Source: Planococcus citri
Taxonomy: Eukaryota; Arthropoda; Insecta; Hemiptera; Pseudococcidae
DNA length: 64,000 bases
Direction of reading: 5' to 3'
Assembly: GCF_950023065.1 (NCBI RefSeq)
Contig: NC_088677.1
Coordinates: forward strand, 41,618,555 to 41,682,554
The notes under the pieces were generated by a model. The model was not told where the DNA came from, did not search any database, and saw only the letters and a program-made list of their open reading frames with translations. Positions 63,949 to 64,000 of this stretch are shown in pieces. The first letter of the stretch is position 1. Every line of letters starts with the position of its first letter. The translations under genes were made by a program, and so were the position numbers.

Positions 63949-64000
63949 GTATGTGCACAGGTAGTTAGTAGGTATAGCCCTAGTAGATAACGCTTCCTTC

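Noticed and set aside
1..64000. CRISPR arrays, bacterial operons, rRNA or tRNA genes
   Set aside because: No regularly spaced direct repeats with unique spacers, no Shine-Dalgarno-led gene strings and no rRNA words; the intron-rich genes show this is animal nuclear DNA.

Overview
The window is nuclear DNA from an animal, almost certainly an insect. It is AT-rich, its genes carry many short GT-AG introns (about 60-100 bp, with a few of several kb), and the encoded proteins match insect versions closely. The frequent 'taggtacctac' style tetranucleotide runs and the gene-poor, MITE-rich spacers would fit a sternorrhynchan hemipteran (mealybug or aphid type), but that is a guess from texture and not a demonstrated placement.

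Layout, left to right: the 3' end of Tom20 (+, 254-563); porphobilinogen deaminase Hmbs (-, 7 coding exons, 1237-2800, 370 aa); an SLC18B1-type MFS transporter (-, 13 coding exons, 3725-9989, 570 aa); a single-exon ADAR-type RNA adenosine deaminase (-, 12598-14088, reading frame open to about 14280); the XPG/ERCC5 repair endonuclease (-, 12 coding exons, 15054-24667, 1166 aa); Suppressor of Hairless, the Notch-pathway transcription factor (+, coding region in one exon, 30741-32156, 471 aa); and myosin VIIa/crinkled (-, 38 coding exons, 35099-49582, 2166 aa). I rebuilt the exon chains by hand from splice sites, reading-frame phase and protein similarity; every chain is phase-consistent and closes on a stop codon.

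From about 50 kb to the right end there is no recognisable conserved gene. The region is dominated by fold-back DNA: a palindrome of about 0.95 kb (53603-54549), a hairpin hAT MITE with a perfect 8-bp target duplication (57611-58368), a palindrome of about 1.4 kb carrying hAT-like ends and broken by a second MITE (59657-61059), and a third MITE with a perfect 8-bp duplication (63518-63948). A PIF/Harbinger-like MITE with TTA duplication lies between XPG and Su(H) (25262-25962).

The genes are unrelated housekeeping and developmental loci (mitochondrial import, heme synthesis, transport, RNA editing, DNA repair, Notch signalling, actin motor) and do not form a pathway. The points most worth a second look are: the intronless one-dsRBD ADAR with an altered base-flipping loop residue; a decapeptide minisatellite in the XPG spacer that reads like an array of SUMO-interaction motifs; a promoter-like block present on both sides of the intronless Su(H) gene; and the cluster of kilobase-scale inverted repeats that could be read as hairpin RNAs.
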